NCBI RefSeq assembly: GCF_026262505.1
Contig: NC_067207.1
Location: 8,772,082 to 8,836,081 of the forward strand
Length of the DNA stretch: 64,000 nt
Direction of reading: 5' to 3'
From: Trichomonas vaginalis G3
Taxonomy: Eukaryota > Parabasalia > Trichomonadida > Trichomonadidae
Numbering within the stretch: position 1 is the stretch's first letter; each line of letters begins with the position of its first letter. The translations under genes were made by a program, and so were the position numbers. The notes beneath the pieces were generated by a model. It saw only the letters and a program-made list of their open reading frames with translations. It was not told where the DNA came from and ran no database searches. Positions 40,201 to 49,878 of this stretch are shown here, one piece after another.

Positions 40201-43200
40201 AGAACTGGGATACCAAACGCAACACAGTTTCTGAGAATTTGGAGGAAATCTGATTGATCGAATCTCAAAACAACCAAAGTTTCTCCCAAAACAGCTCTCA
40301 ACCATTTGGTACCAGATAACTGTGGATCAATCAATAACGGGAATGAGTTCTTCGAGTTATTGATGATGATGGCGTTCTCAATTGAGTGTGTATCATTTGG
40401 CAATCCTTTGACAACCCAGTCACGAATTGTTGGCTCGTTTCCAAGTGATCTTTCGACCGAGAAATTAGCGGTGAACTTGATGTTTTCGTTACTTAAGAAT
40501 CCTTTCCATTGTTCGACCAATCTCGATCTGAATGATGGTGAGTAAGAGCCAAGATGTGTCAAAGAAGCAGCTGCCAAAAGAGTGTCTCCCAAAAGGAATT
40601 CTGCACCGGATTTGAGGGATTGTGCTGTTTCTTCCCAACGTTTAGTTTCTCCTGATAATCCGGACATAATCTTCTGAGCTCTGAGTAATCTCAATTGTTT
40701 GTGGTTGACATTCTCTTGCAAAGTGTTTTGAATTGCTTGCTGTTCTTCAAGTGTCTTCTGTAAGCCTTGCAATTCATCCATAACTCTCTGCAAATGTGCT
40801 TTACTTTCAGCGAGAATTCTCTGGGATTCTGACAATTTCGCTGCAGCAGCATTTGCTTCGTTTTGGACAGGGATAATTGTCTGATAGACATTCCAGTAAT
40901 CGTATGTGGCAATAACCCACTGATACAAGTTAGAAACGGCGGAATATCCCTTGACAATTTCTGCGATCTTTGCATCTCTGATTGATTTATCCGTTGGAAC
41001 ATATTTCTTCAGTTTATCAATGACAGATTTCGGAATTTCCTTGACATCGAGTTGTTTGACTTTCTTGATGAATTGTACATCATTCAACAATGACAATGTT
41101 TCTGGCCAGTAGTCATCAATCTTTACACCTGGTTGTGGACCATCAACTTTCTTTGGAGAGCGCTGGAAGATGATACAAATTGCATCAAATGTTTCTCTCA
41201 AAGCTGGAGAAATCTTCTTCAATGTCTTGATGTTTGTAAGTGAATCTTTATCAATGGAATCGACAGCCTTTTGAGCACCTTCAAGAATTGGTTGAGCTTC
41301 AGCAAGTTTTCCTTGTGCAATTGCGTTCTTTTCTGAAGCTTTTTGTTCTTCGATTTCAGCCAATTCTGATTGCTTTTCGACAGCTTGTTTCGTTGTTTCT
41401 ACTTCGCCTTGTCTGACCTGCAATTGCTGCATCATCTCTTCGACTTGTTTCTTCTTGTCTTCGAGAACAGGAATATCATGATCCAACTGTACGGAAAGTT
41501 CTTTAATTGTTGCTTGTGTTGTTGAAATCTTCTCAACACCACCTACGTATTTCTGGACTTGTGATTTCGTTTCTACTTGTTGAGCAGCGAGTTTTGTAAC
41601 GAAAGTATTCAACAAATCGAAATACCTTGATGGTGTGCAAGCAGTGAATCTCTTTGTCTCTTTAAGGAAGGCTTCTGCCTGTTCTTCAACGCTCTTGTGA
41701 ATCTGAACGCAAACATTGACAACAGATTTGACTTGATCTGGTGTTCCAATTGATGATTTTGCGAATGCTGCTAGTGCAACAGACTCCAAAGCATTGCGAG
41801 ACCATGGCATGTACCAGTCGATTGTTGTCTCGATTCTCAAAGCTGGGAAAGCCAACATTGATTCCTTGAATGTTGAGCCATAAGGAGAGAAAACCAAGAT
41901 GATGTGGAGATGCTTCTTTACACGTGTCATGAAGAGTTGCCATGGATCTTCATCAGTTAACATCTCATTGCTCATGATTTCACCTTTGATTTGATCCATT
42001 TCTTCTCTTGGGAAAAGATTTGGAACTTCTCCTGTGATCAAAAGATTGGAAATATCTTCCAATTGATATGAACCGATGATCTGTGAGTCTGTTAAAATGA
42101 ATCCTGTTGGAGTATCATTGATACCCATGTTCTTCATCAGTGTCTTCAAGTCTTCGCGCCATTCAACGAAACCATAAGTTCTTGTGATTTGAATTTCGAA
42201 GGCTTCCATCGAACTCATGTGCAAAGACAATCTTGCAAGTGATTTACGACCACTTGATTTAACACCAACAAGAATTGCGTATCCTCTTGGCATTGTTAGG
42301 ATTCTGTTTAAGTTGGAGAGATGATCAATTGCTTCATCGAAAATAACAATATCCAATTGTTTCGAAGCATCTCTGTTGTGATCTTCAAGCATATCTCTGC
42401 AGACACTTAATACATCTGCAGGAGAAGCTTGTATTTCTTTGTATCTTCCTGCTCTGTCTGCAAACTCATTAAACATGAATCTTCCTGATGGACAAATCGT
42501 CTTGAATTCGACACCGAAATTCTTCTTCAAAGCATTGTGTAAAACTTCTGTAAACCACTTTCTATCTTCGTGAACATTGAATCTATCATTGTATTCTCTC
42601 ATCATTTCGTTGCAGAAGAGTCTATCCCAGGCTTCTGAGTTGTTGATATCGCTCTGTTTTGCGAGCAACATTCCCTTGAGAACTCTGATGATGTTTCTCA
42701 AAGAGAAAATGTAATGGAGTTTAGATGGAATTGGAAGCAAGTTTTCGACGCATTGTTTGTGGATATCAATGCATGCATTAACTGTTGCTCCAAAGACATT
42801 TGTAACTGACTCTGTGAACCCTGTGAATTTGAGTTTCAACAATGATTTCAAGATGTTCTTCATTGAATCTTCTTTCGTCTTAGGGGCGTGAATTATGTTG
42901 AAATGCCTCATCAATCTCTCAGGGATATTGAACAAACCAGAGCCAGCAGGTCCCATGCAAGCAATGAGTGTTGTGTCAACAACGTTCTGGAACTCAACAT
43001 TCGATGTGTTGTACCAGCCGCCGTAGTCACAAAGTTGTCTGATTAATTCCAATGGAGGTTGTGCGCCGTAAATTTCTGGTTTGACTGCACCAATGTTATC
43101 AAGGAAAATAACAAGTTGTTGGTTAGTCAATGGTCCGAAAACACCGTGGTGTTTGTGCATGAATGACCTCATGACTTTGAGAATGTTCGATGCTGTTGAG

Positions 43201-46200
43201 CAGTTAGCGATTGGCAAATGTCTGCAATCGTATTTCTGCGGCAAAACGTTTTCGAACAAATTCTTTACGACCATTGTCTTTGATGATTCTGGGCCATGGA
43301 ATAAGACATGTTTCTGATGCTCGACGAGTAATCTTGCAAGGAATATCATTGTTGCTGATTCCTGTGTTGGAATAAATGTTGATTCGACAGGATGATTCTT
43401 TGATGCTTCCATTTCTGATTTAGGAATAAATTCGATGCCTAAATCTCCTTCAACCCAAATCTCCCATTCCATCTTATCGAAATTGATGTAGTAGTCGAAG
43501 CATGTTCCCTTTGGAGGGAATTGTGCTGTTGATTCGTTCTTGACCATTAAATCTTTGATGAAATTATCAAATAATGGTCTTGAATCTTCAACTAAAACAG
43601 CGCCAAAACTCCAAACCATTGAGAAAATAAGGACTTTCTCAAAGGCTGCTTTAGCTTGTTCTAATTCGAAATAAGGGAATGAGTTATCTCTGTTTCTCGT
43701 GTATCTTGAGAAGTAAAGGGAATAATCACATGGATCAACTGTCTTTGGATCTTCTCCGTCCATTGCTGGTATTTCTTCTGGCTTCCTCAAAATGTCGAAG
43801 AAGCAATTAATAATGTTGAACATGTTCTTTACATAGAACTCGGAGTTATGTCCTAAAGCGACTTTTCCATCGCATTCGATGAATTGCACCATCTTAGGAA
43901 CATACTTTTCCATCATTTCTCTGCAGTAATCAATGATTTCTCCGTATTTCTCCTTGTATTCTGTTACCCATGAATCAGCCAATGCGCTCCAAGGAAGAGT
44001 AACAGGATCGAAATAGATCATACCGCAACGAGAAACTGTAGCTGGGGAAGCTTGTGAAAGATCATCGACTTCGAACATCATCTTGACATGAGCTCCTAAT
44101 GAAATACGTTCGTTGTTTGAAAGACAAAGAACTTTGTTATCATCGAGCAAAGAGTTCATTGTTTCGATCCAAAGAGAGTCAACAGGTCCATCTACGATGA
44201 TCCAGTTCCATTCTTTCGGTTCAGACATTGAGCAATCTCTGATGAATGATGAAAGAACACCATCGGACCATCCACTTGTTACTGGATCGAACAAACCGTA
44301 TAATTCTGGAATGGAAATAGCCTTTGGATTCAATGTGAATGTCTTTGCTGGCTTTCCAATGCCTTCTGCGGCCAATTTGCCTAATGTCATCTGCAAAGCC
44401 TTCCATGCTGTTGATTTACCACCCATTGCACCACCAACAAACATGATACCGTGTCTAACTAATGTTGTTTCGTAGATTTCATTGCATTTAGTTAGATAAA
44501 GGTCAATTGGCTGTGTGTGCAATTCGATGTATGATTGTCTCATGTAATCTTTCATCTTTTCATCCAAAGACTTCTCTGAAACAACTTCTGGGAATACATC
44601 ATGCATAATTCCTTCGAATAAAGGAATATCTGTGTTAACTAATCTTGGTCTTGTGCAATCTCTGATTGATTCGAACAGTAACTTCGCTTCTTGTGCTTCT
44701 AGATTGTTTCTCTTGGCTTTTCCTGCTGTTGAAAGAATGGCTTTCATAGCACGAAGGCCCCAATCGTAGTGATAAGCGTTTGACAACTGTTTGCGGCAGA
44801 GATCGAACAAAGCAACAAGTTTTACAGATAATTGGGAAGCTGTGTTGTAACCACCTGAGAATAACATGATTTCGGAAATGAAGACGAAATCAGGAACCAT
44901 CATAGCGCATGGTCTGAACAAAGCTTTCAAGTTATCTGGAAGTTCTGTACGTCCTGCGTAACCTGGGTTCATTGTGATGCAAATAGCTGCATTTGCATTT
45001 AACTTTAGTGTTCTTGCATCGAGTTGGAATGTTTCTACCTGGTTTGCGATCGCTTCTTGGATAACACGAACTTGCTGAGCGATGACGGAAAGAACTTCGA
45101 TGTTGATACGGTTGAATTCATCGAAGCAAGACCATGAACCACTTGAAGAAAGACCAGCAAAGAACTGTGACATTTGTTCAGGAGTAACTTCTTCGGAACA
45201 GTTGTAAACGACGCAAGGTCTTCCGAGAGCTTTCGCGCAATCTCTGACTGTTTCTGTTTTACCTGTACCTGCAGGACCACTTGGAGCACCACTCATATTC
45301 TGTTTGAATGCTGCCAAAAGTGTTTGGTAACATCTATCAGTCAAAGGAGTGATGACAAGACGTGCTGAGTTTCCTGCGTATTCATAGGAATACTCATACG
45401 AGTTGTTGATTGATCTGACCCAAACTGTTTCTTCTTCCCAGTAATATCTGAGCTGTTGAATCCACTTGAAATCATCTGGATCAGAGATATCTTGGTCGAT
45501 CAGTTGTTGGATGATATCTCTGTTGTGGACTTCGAAAATCAACAAGCAAGAGATGCATTGTCTGACAGCACCACTCAATGGTTGTCTGATCAATGTTGTT
45601 AATCCTTCCAATTGTTCGATGAATCTTGTCATCAATGCCTTGAGATTTCCTGCTTTCCTTCCTTTGAGAGCTTGTGTAACTTGTGTTGTCCAAAGGATTT
45701 GGTTGACAGTCAAAATGACTTGTGCAGGATATTCTGTTAGCCACTGCTCTCTCTTCTTCTTCGAAGCTGCAGGGATGGCGTTTCTGATGTTCTCTTTGAG
45801 TGTGTCTTGCATCTCTTTCTCGAAGTTGTTGAGCCAGTCTTCAATTTCAGGTGTATCACCATTGACAGGAGCAACTAATTCAACTGATTCTAATCCATCA
45901 TCGTTCATGTGAGTGATCTGCATGTCGCTGTCGACAGTGATTGTTTGGACGTATTCGAACAGTTTGTTCATTGACTTCTGGATCTGATCGAAGTCTTTTG
46001 TATGTGATAAGATGGAGATGAGTTCGTCGTTTGACAAGAAGAAGAATCTTGGGAATCCAAGACGCTTTGCTTCCAAGTAAGCATTCAATCCTTGTGTGAT
46101 TGAATCAAGTAATTTGTTTGCGTCTTGTAAATTCTCGAGAATTCTATCTCTGTGCATAACAGTCAAGAACTCAGGATGGTTGTGTGTCAATGTCAACATC

Positions 46201-49200
46201 GCGTTCCACATCTTGTCGACGTTTTGCCAATCTCTTGCTTCTCTGTGCAATTTCTGCTGGATACTTGTTCCAGTGAAAATTGGCTGTAAATAGAGCCAAC
46301 CACACTGGCATTCAACCCAAGCATCCAATGTATCATGGCAACTTCTAAGGAATGTGAGTCTTTCTGTTGCGCGTTTCTTGCAAGGAGCGATGAATGGAGA
46401 TGTCAATAATGTCTGTGTTGTAACTAATTGATCATCAACAGTGGAAATAATGTCATCGACATCGACAAGAATATATGTTCCTGTATCTCTGAAAACAGCT
46501 GTGTTGAAGATCTTTGTTTGCAACTCTTGATCCATTGTATCGAGTGTTGATTCGATGTTGTATTCTTGAGCTGCAATTCCTGCAATTTCCGAAATTTGTT
46601 GATTCCATTTTTCCAAACCTAAATCCAAGAATTGTTGCAATGTCATTTCCATGGATGGTTGAACACGGAATCCAACGATTTCTGAGATCTTCTCCCAGTG
46701 TTTCGTCTTGATACCTGGATGGCGTAATCTCGAAATAAGTGGAATATGTTGTTTGAACTTTTCAATTTGTTCTGTCAAAGGCAACAAAACTTTTTCAACT
46801 AAAGCTTTTTGAGGTGCCAAATCTTTCTTTAATTTCGAGATCTTCTTCATTGCTTGGACAATGAATCCATTCATTGCATCAGACTTTGTCTGTGTGAATG
46901 GTGTATCCAGCCATGTTGTGTTGCTATTCTGCCAATCATTCGCAAGATTCCATAACGTGTAAAGTGGCATAAATTCTTCAATGAGTTTTGTCAATGTCTT
47001 GCAAGGAGCAGGTTCGAATTCGAACAATGCTTCATGTTTGTTATAAAGATCTTGCAAGTTCTTGAGCTCCATGAGCTTTGTTTGGATCTCATTGACTTGA
47101 TCAACAGCTTCGAAAGTCATTTCTAAGTCTTGATACTTCGAAATGAAAGCAGGTAACATTTCTGTAACAGACAAAGTATTTGTTTCGAGCTGGCGTTGAT
47201 TGTTCTTGAGTTCTCTGATCATTCTGCCTCTTTCTACTGTTATGTTTCTATCTGTTTCTTCGAATGTTATCGCCAATTTATGTGGCATTTGCAATGTTTT
47301 GTACTTTTCTTGGCATTCGTCATTAGAAATTTCGAATTTGTAGTCTTCAAGAAAAGCAAATCTTTTCATTGCTGTGTCCATTTTGGCCTGGCGATCTTTA
47401 GTTGTGGAATTAATCTTCTCCATGTACTCTCTAAGTGCTGCGAGTTCTTCTGGTGTCTTTGGTGTCTCCTTGAGATTGTCACTGATCTTGTTAAACTCGG
47501 CTTGCAAGTTCTTAATCTCGTTAATCGCGAAGTTCTTCATGTGTGTCAATAAAGCAGTGATTAACGATCTTGTCTTTTTAGTTGTTTCGTCTTTGAACTT
47601 CTGGCAGTTAACTTCGAATATGCCGAGCTTGTACTCCATGTGCATCTGGTTCTGGCAGATGTCTAAAACTCGGTTGAATTCGGTTAATTGGTCGCGATAA
47701 GCATCTAATGACTTTTTACCGTCTGGATCGAAGACTTGTGTAAATTGCTCTGGATCTAGGGCAATCACAGAGTCGATTGTAGTATAGCCTTCGATGAATT
47801 TAGTAAGTTGTTCGAATAATATTTTGAGAGTATTAGAAACATCGGTCTTGGAGGCTGCGATTGAAGTAATGCAATCAGCAAATGATACAGTAGTCATATC
47901 GACATCGAGAATTGGAAGATTGATTTCTGGTAAGCTATGAACTGATTTTTCTAATAATTGTAGAAGAGATAAGATTTTTTCGTGGAATTTGTCGATGGTT
48001 GGACTGAGATTGATTTTGTTTTCCTTGCTAAGTACAAGATCGATATGGAATTGTGGTGGAATTAAATTACTTCCCTCTCCTTGATAGCGATTGAAAAGAG
48101 AAGCGAAGTTCTTTAATGTATTGCTGATGAGGTCGAGTAATACCGTATGAAGCATTCTCTGCGTTAAAGTGACCATCTTCTGATAAATCATTTTTTCTTG
48201 TTGATGGTCTTGAGGCATTGTATTATCGTTCATTGTAGATGAAATAACGCTTTCCAATGTTTCTTGGATTGATGTCTTGAAGAGTTTGCATGTTGAATCT
48301 AATTCTGCTTCTTGGCGTTTGACAAATTCATCCAGAGTAAGAACTTCATCCCATCCATTTGTCAAGAAGTTCATTGACAATGATTGCTGGAATGTAGCGC
48401 TAATTGTTAGAAGACCTTGGAGAATAAATTGATTTGATTTCAAGAAATTCGAGCGGAATCTCTCAAATATTTCTTGGAAGTTGTAGTGTGGGACACAAAC
48501 AAGTCCGTATTTAGTGTTTTCTTCTTTCTTTTCGAATAAATTGAGGAATTCATCTCTATTTGGAATTAATGGGTTATGTTCAAGATCGTATAGAAATTCG
48601 AGTTGATTGTTCATTGTCTTGAAGTTATCTGCTGTTTCAACGCAAAGAGAATTAACGAGATTATTGTATTCTTGAGGTGGATGAACTTTTGTTTTCTCTG
48701 TAATATTGTTGATATCGTAAGGAGATAGCTCTGGAAGATAATCCTTTGGCATCGCCTTTACACGTGAATCAAATCTAAATTGAAGTTCATGTTGGTGGCA
48801 AAGTCTTTGTGCTTCATTTAAGCGAATTTGGAATTTCTCTTCACTTTCAATTGCGAATCTGATGTTGAAACGTGTAACTTTCTTCCTCTTCTTTGTTTTA
48901 TCCCATTCAATTTCAAAAACATCCTCTTTAGGATCATATCCAATGCATTTGCACTTCTCCCACTTGATGTCTCCATTAAGATCTTGATATTTGGAGAACG
49001 CTTCTGGATGTTTAAGGAGCTCTTCAATTGAATATTCTTCGTATGTTGTATCATCGAAAATTTCAAGTGGTAAGAAAGTTTCTGTGATTGGTGTTTCGCC
49101 TGTTTTAAGTGGTGGTAACGGACGGCTTTGAACTCTTTGCTTAGCTTTTATAATTTCATTTAAGTCCGTTGAAGTTTCACCTGGCTTAAAATCATGGACC

Positions 49201-49508
49201 TGAGTCTTCTTTGTTGTTTCTGGCTCTTCCATGACTGGCTTTGGTGGACGAACTTTGTATGGAGCTTTGATGCCCTTTTTTGGTTTAACAAAAGGAGATT
49301 TTTCGTTTTTAGTAGGTGATTTTTGCTCTACTTTTTCTATTGTTTCGTCAATTGAAATTGGTGCTAAAGCCCACTCACCAATTTTTGGAATTTTTACCCT
49401 ATCTTCTGGATATTCAATTCCGCTTTTTCTACCTTGTTCCTTCTTTTCTGATAATGTCTTTTCATGATCAAGAAGTCTTGTTCGTGCGCGATAAACTCTA
49501 TCAGTCAT
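37254..49508 (-). CDS. Axonemal dynein heavy chain, inner-arm (DNAH1-like) type
   Basis: 4084 residues from the ATG at 49508 (one codon inside a frame opening at GTG), intronless over 12.3 kb. The N-terminal tail (1-1370) includes a charged leader and a linker. Six AAA+ modules follow: AAA1 P-loop GPAGTGKTET near 1411 with CFDEFNRI; AAA2 GGAMGGKSTAW near 1700; AAA3 GPESSKT at about 2072; AAA4 GVKSSGRKS near 2420. The stalk coiled coil with microtubule-binding tip lies about 2600-2950, then AAA5-AAA6 and the C-terminal domain. It drives flagellar bending by ATP-dependent sliding of doublets. The 'EEYSIEELLKHPEAF...DG' N-terminal module and single-headed length suggest DNAH1 type; this subtype is inference. 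AAA3 lacks the second glycine of Walker A. Confidence 0.93.
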   Translation of the reverse strand: MTDRVYRARTRLLDHEKTLSEKKEQGRKSGIEYPEDRVKIPKIGEWALAPISIDETIEKVEQKSPTKNEKSPFVKPKKGIKAPYKVRPPKPVMEEPETTKKTQVHDFKPGETSTDLNEIIKAKQRVQSRPLPPLKTGETPITETFLPLEIFDDTTYEEYSIEELLKHPEAFSKYQDLNGDIKWEKCKCIGYDPKEDVFEIEWDKTKKRKKVTRFNIRFAIESEEKFQIRLNEAQRLCHQHELQFRFDSRVKAMPKDYLPELSPYDINNITEKTKVHPPQEYNNLVNSLCVETADNFKTMNNQLEFLYDLEHNPLIPNRDEFLNLFEKKEENTKYGLVCVPHYNFQEIFERFRSNFLKSNQFILQGLLTISATFQQSLSMNFLTNGWDEVLTLDEFVKRQEAELDSTCKLFKTSIQETLESVISSTMNDNTMPQDHQQEKMIYQKMVTLTQRMLHTVLLDLISNTLKNFASLFNRYQGEGSNLIPPQFHIDLVLSKENKINLSPTIDKFHEKILSLLQLLEKSVHSLPEINLPILDVDMTTVSFADCITSIAASKTDVSNTLKILFEQLTKFIEGYTTIDSVIALDPEQFTQVFDPDGKKSLDAYRDQLTEFNRVLDICQNQMHMEYKLGIFEVNCQKFKDETTKKTRSLITALLTHMKNFAINEIKNLQAEFNKISDNLKETPKTPEELAALREYMEKINSTTKDRQAKMDTAMKRFAFLEDYKFEISNDECQEKYKTLQMPHKLAITFEETDRNITVERGRMIRELKNNQRQLETNTLSVTEMLPAFISKYQDLEMTFEAVDQVNEIQTKLMELKNLQDLYNKHEALFEFEPAPCKTLTKLIEEFMPLYTLWNLANDWQNSNTTWLDTPFTQTKSDAMNGFIVQAMKKISKLKKDLAPQKALVEKVLLPLTEQIEKFKQHIPLISRLRHPGIKTKHWEKISEIVGFRVQPSMEMTLQQFLDLGLEKWNQQISEIAGIAAQEYNIESTLDTMDQELQTKIFNTAVFRDTGTYILVDVDDIISTVDDQLVTTQTLLTSPFIAPCKKRATERLTFLRSCHDTLDAWVECQCGWLYLQPIFTGTSIQQKLHREARDWQNVDKMWNAMLTLTHNHPEFLTVMHRDRILENLQDANKLLDSITQGLNAYLEAKRLGFPRFFFLSNDELISILSHTKDFDQIQKSMNKLFEYVQTITVDSDMQITHMNDDGLESVELVAPVNGDTPEIEDWLNNFEKEMQDTLKENIRNAIPAASKKKREQWLTEYPAQVILTVNQILWTTQVTQALKGRKAGNLKALMTRFIEQLEGLTTLIRQPLSGAVRQCISCLLIFEVHNRDIIQQLIDQDISDPDDFKWIQQLRYYWEEETVWVRSINNSYEYSYEYAGNSARLVITPLTDRCYQTLLAAFKQNMSGAPSGPAGTGKTETVRDCAKALGRPCVVYNCSEEVTPEQMSQFFAGLSSSGSWSCFDEFNRINIEVLSVIAQQVRVIQEAIANQVETFQLDARTLKLNANAAICITMNPGYAGRTELPDNLKALFRPCAMMVPDFVFISEIMLFSGGYNTASQLSVKLVALFDLCRKQLSNAYHYDWGLRAMKAILSTAGKAKRNNLEAQEAKLLFESIRDCTRPRLVNTDIPLFEGIMHDVFPEVVSEKSLDEKMKDYMRQSYIELHTQPIDLYLTKCNEIYETTLVRHGIMFVGGAMGGKSTAWKALQMTLGKLAAEGIGKPAKTFTLNPKAISIPELYGLFDPVTSGWSDGVLSSFIRDCSMSEPKEWNWIIVDGPVDSLWIETMNSLLDDNKVLCLSNNERISLGAHVKMMFEVDDLSQASPATVSRCGMIYFDPVTLPWSALADSWVTEYKEKYGEIIDYCREMMEKYVPKMVQFIECDGKVALGHNSEFYVKNMFNIINCFFDILRKPEEIPAMDGEDPKTVDPCDYSLYFSRYTRNRDNSFPYFELEQAKAAFEKVLIFSMVWSFGAVLVEDSRPLFDNFIKDLMVKNESTAQFPPKGTCFDYYINFDKMEWEIWVEGDLGIEFIPKSEMEASKNHPVESTFIPTQESATMIFLARLLVEHQKHVLFHGPESSKTMVVKNLFENVLPQKYDCRHLPIANCSTASNILKVMRSFMHKHHGVFGPLTNQQLVIFLDNIGAVKPEIYGAQPPLELIRQLCDYGGWYNTSNVEFQNVVDTTLIACMGPAGSGLFNIPERLMRHFNIIHAPKTKEDSMKNILKSLLKLKFTGFTESVTNVFGATVNACIDIHKQCVENLLPIPSKLHYIFSLRNIIRVLKGMLLAKQSDINNSEAWDRLFCNEMMREYNDRFNVHEDRKWFTEVLHNALKKNFGVEFKTICPSGRFMFNEFADRAGRYKEIQASPADVLSVCRDMLEDHNRDASKQLDIVIFDEAIDHLSNLNRILTMPRGYAILVGVKSSGRKSLARLSLHMSSMEAFEIQITRTYGFVEWREDLKTLMKNMGINDTPTGFILTDSQIIGSYQLEDISNLLITGEVPNLFPREEMDQIKGEIMSNEMLTDEDPWQLFMTRVKKHLHIILVFSPYGSTFKESMLAFPALRIETTIDWYMPWSRNALESVALAAFAKSSIGTPDQVKSVVNVCVQIHKSVEEQAEAFLKETKRFTACTPSRYFDLLNTFVTKLAAQQVETKSQVQKYVGGVEKISTTQATIKELSVQLDHDIPVLEDKKKQVEEMMQQLQVRQGEVETTKQAVEKQSELAEIEEQKASEKNAIAQGKLAEAQPILEGAQKAVDSIDKDSLTNIKTLKKISPALRETFDAICIIFQRSPKKVDGPQPGVKIDDYWPETLSLLNDVQFIKKVKQLDVKEIPKSVIDKLKKYVPTDKSIRDAKIAEIVKGYSAVSNLYQWVIATYDYWNVYQTIIPVQNEANAAAAKLSESQRILAESKAHLQRVMDELQGLQKTLEEQQAIQNTLQENVNHKQLRLLRAQKIMSGLSGETKRWEETAQSLKSGAEFLLGDTLLAAASLTHLGSYSPSFRSRLVEQWKGFLSNENIKFTANFSVERSLGNEPTIRDWVVKGLPNDTHSIENAIIINNSKNSFPLLIDPQLSGTKWLRAVLGETLVVLRFDQSDFLQILRNCVAFGIPVLIENVGLKLDPLIEPILSKEIITVDGQKKISLGGEYGAYEEKFRLFLSTKYPNPHYSPEVCSQVTLINFTTTQDGLSDLLMNNLIEVERDDLDKKRIQIMEANAQNMMKLKEVEAEILQIVSNVGGDILEDDKAIETLQRAQKTSQNIEQQIAASEKTEKQIAQFREKFSPVAARAALLYFCASDFSVVDPMYQFSLKWFVNLFKNAIVNAEHPTDPTALISSFHISIARAFYQSVSFSLFSIHKMLFSTLMAVRILMSEGKINSSELAFLLSPTGTKDPNPTDWLPEDIWHLLGVLPSLNPLFQQLVDSLKDKADEWQAYLKSSTPENENFPLKKKLSNFQQLLILRVFHLHRVREGLRIFVTNSLGKEFIEPPPLNLGKVFKESSPLSPLIFIITPGIDPQDEIIQVAQSMELDRYLKSYSLGRGRGAGAERLIEDASEKGFWVLLQNCHLSLSWMPKLEHIIDNFDPTKVNPRFRLCLVTMSSPDFPIGILYQGSKLIYEIPKGIRENMLRVYSGMNSDEYMSDYSATERKLTFHLAFFHAVVLERLLFGSIGWNIPYEFNPSDLTISRRHLRMFLGEAQPGVVPYESLGYVIGELNYGGRVTDKWDRRLLLTLLRRYFSPEIEKPDFSFGQRYTTPEYNVSLNAVEETLQTWPIVTEGIDVGLSLNASTITARNEALSIFNSLIEIQPTLVAASGSISEDQFALNLVEKLISEIPKPFNVFNFTKNFDLSDTINTVLHHEILLYNKLLKAIKSSLTKLQRGLKGLIVIDQELELLNRRVLANKIPEAWLVHSFQSILTLNSYMEDLKFRVSFLDNWVRTGRPTVFKIGTFFHPEEFLTAVLQVYARKHVVPFDSLTWATTITDQTDESKFPTQPEEGIYIQGLFLEGAKWDIGNGRLVECEQKELISTLPIVYLMPTQNKNLYDMSQTFECTMYRMQNRGSGALGLPNYIMSLFIPTPDVSPDHWIERSVATFITVQQ

Positions 49509-49878
49509 CACGCACTTTTACTTCAAAAAAATACGTTTTTTATATTGTTTCTTGCCCAGACAGAGATTTTTACTATTTAGTTGTTTGATATAATATCTAT
49601 GTATTATAAACAATAATTCTTAAAAATATAAATCAATTTTGGCCAATTTTTTGAAAATTTTATTGTAATTTTGAAAATATGGTATTGAGAACTAGGATAT
49701 GGATAGATTTCGAAGAAATAGCGAATTATATTAAGCAATTTTTGATGCTACCTGAAATTTATTTTGCTCTTACAATATATTCTTTCAACAAGTAATTTTT
49801 ATTGAATGACTGTGAGTTATATCGTCTTATTTGTTATATATTTCATGATTTCGATAAGTGAAATGTCAAATCTCAAAA
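49509..49878. promoter_or_regulatory. Divergent region between dynein and TBC genes
   Basis: 370 AT-rich bases between two divergent starts. The dynein side reads AAGTAAAAGTGCGTG before its ATG and lacks a TCAYWW site nearby. On the TBC side an out-of-frame ATG (49863) opens a 20-codon upstream frame ending at 49925, overlapping the main start. Confidence 0.4.

Noticed and set aside
38149-49467. Many short frames opposite the dynein gene
   Set aside because: Chance frames over a 12-kb coding region; none has protein motifs.
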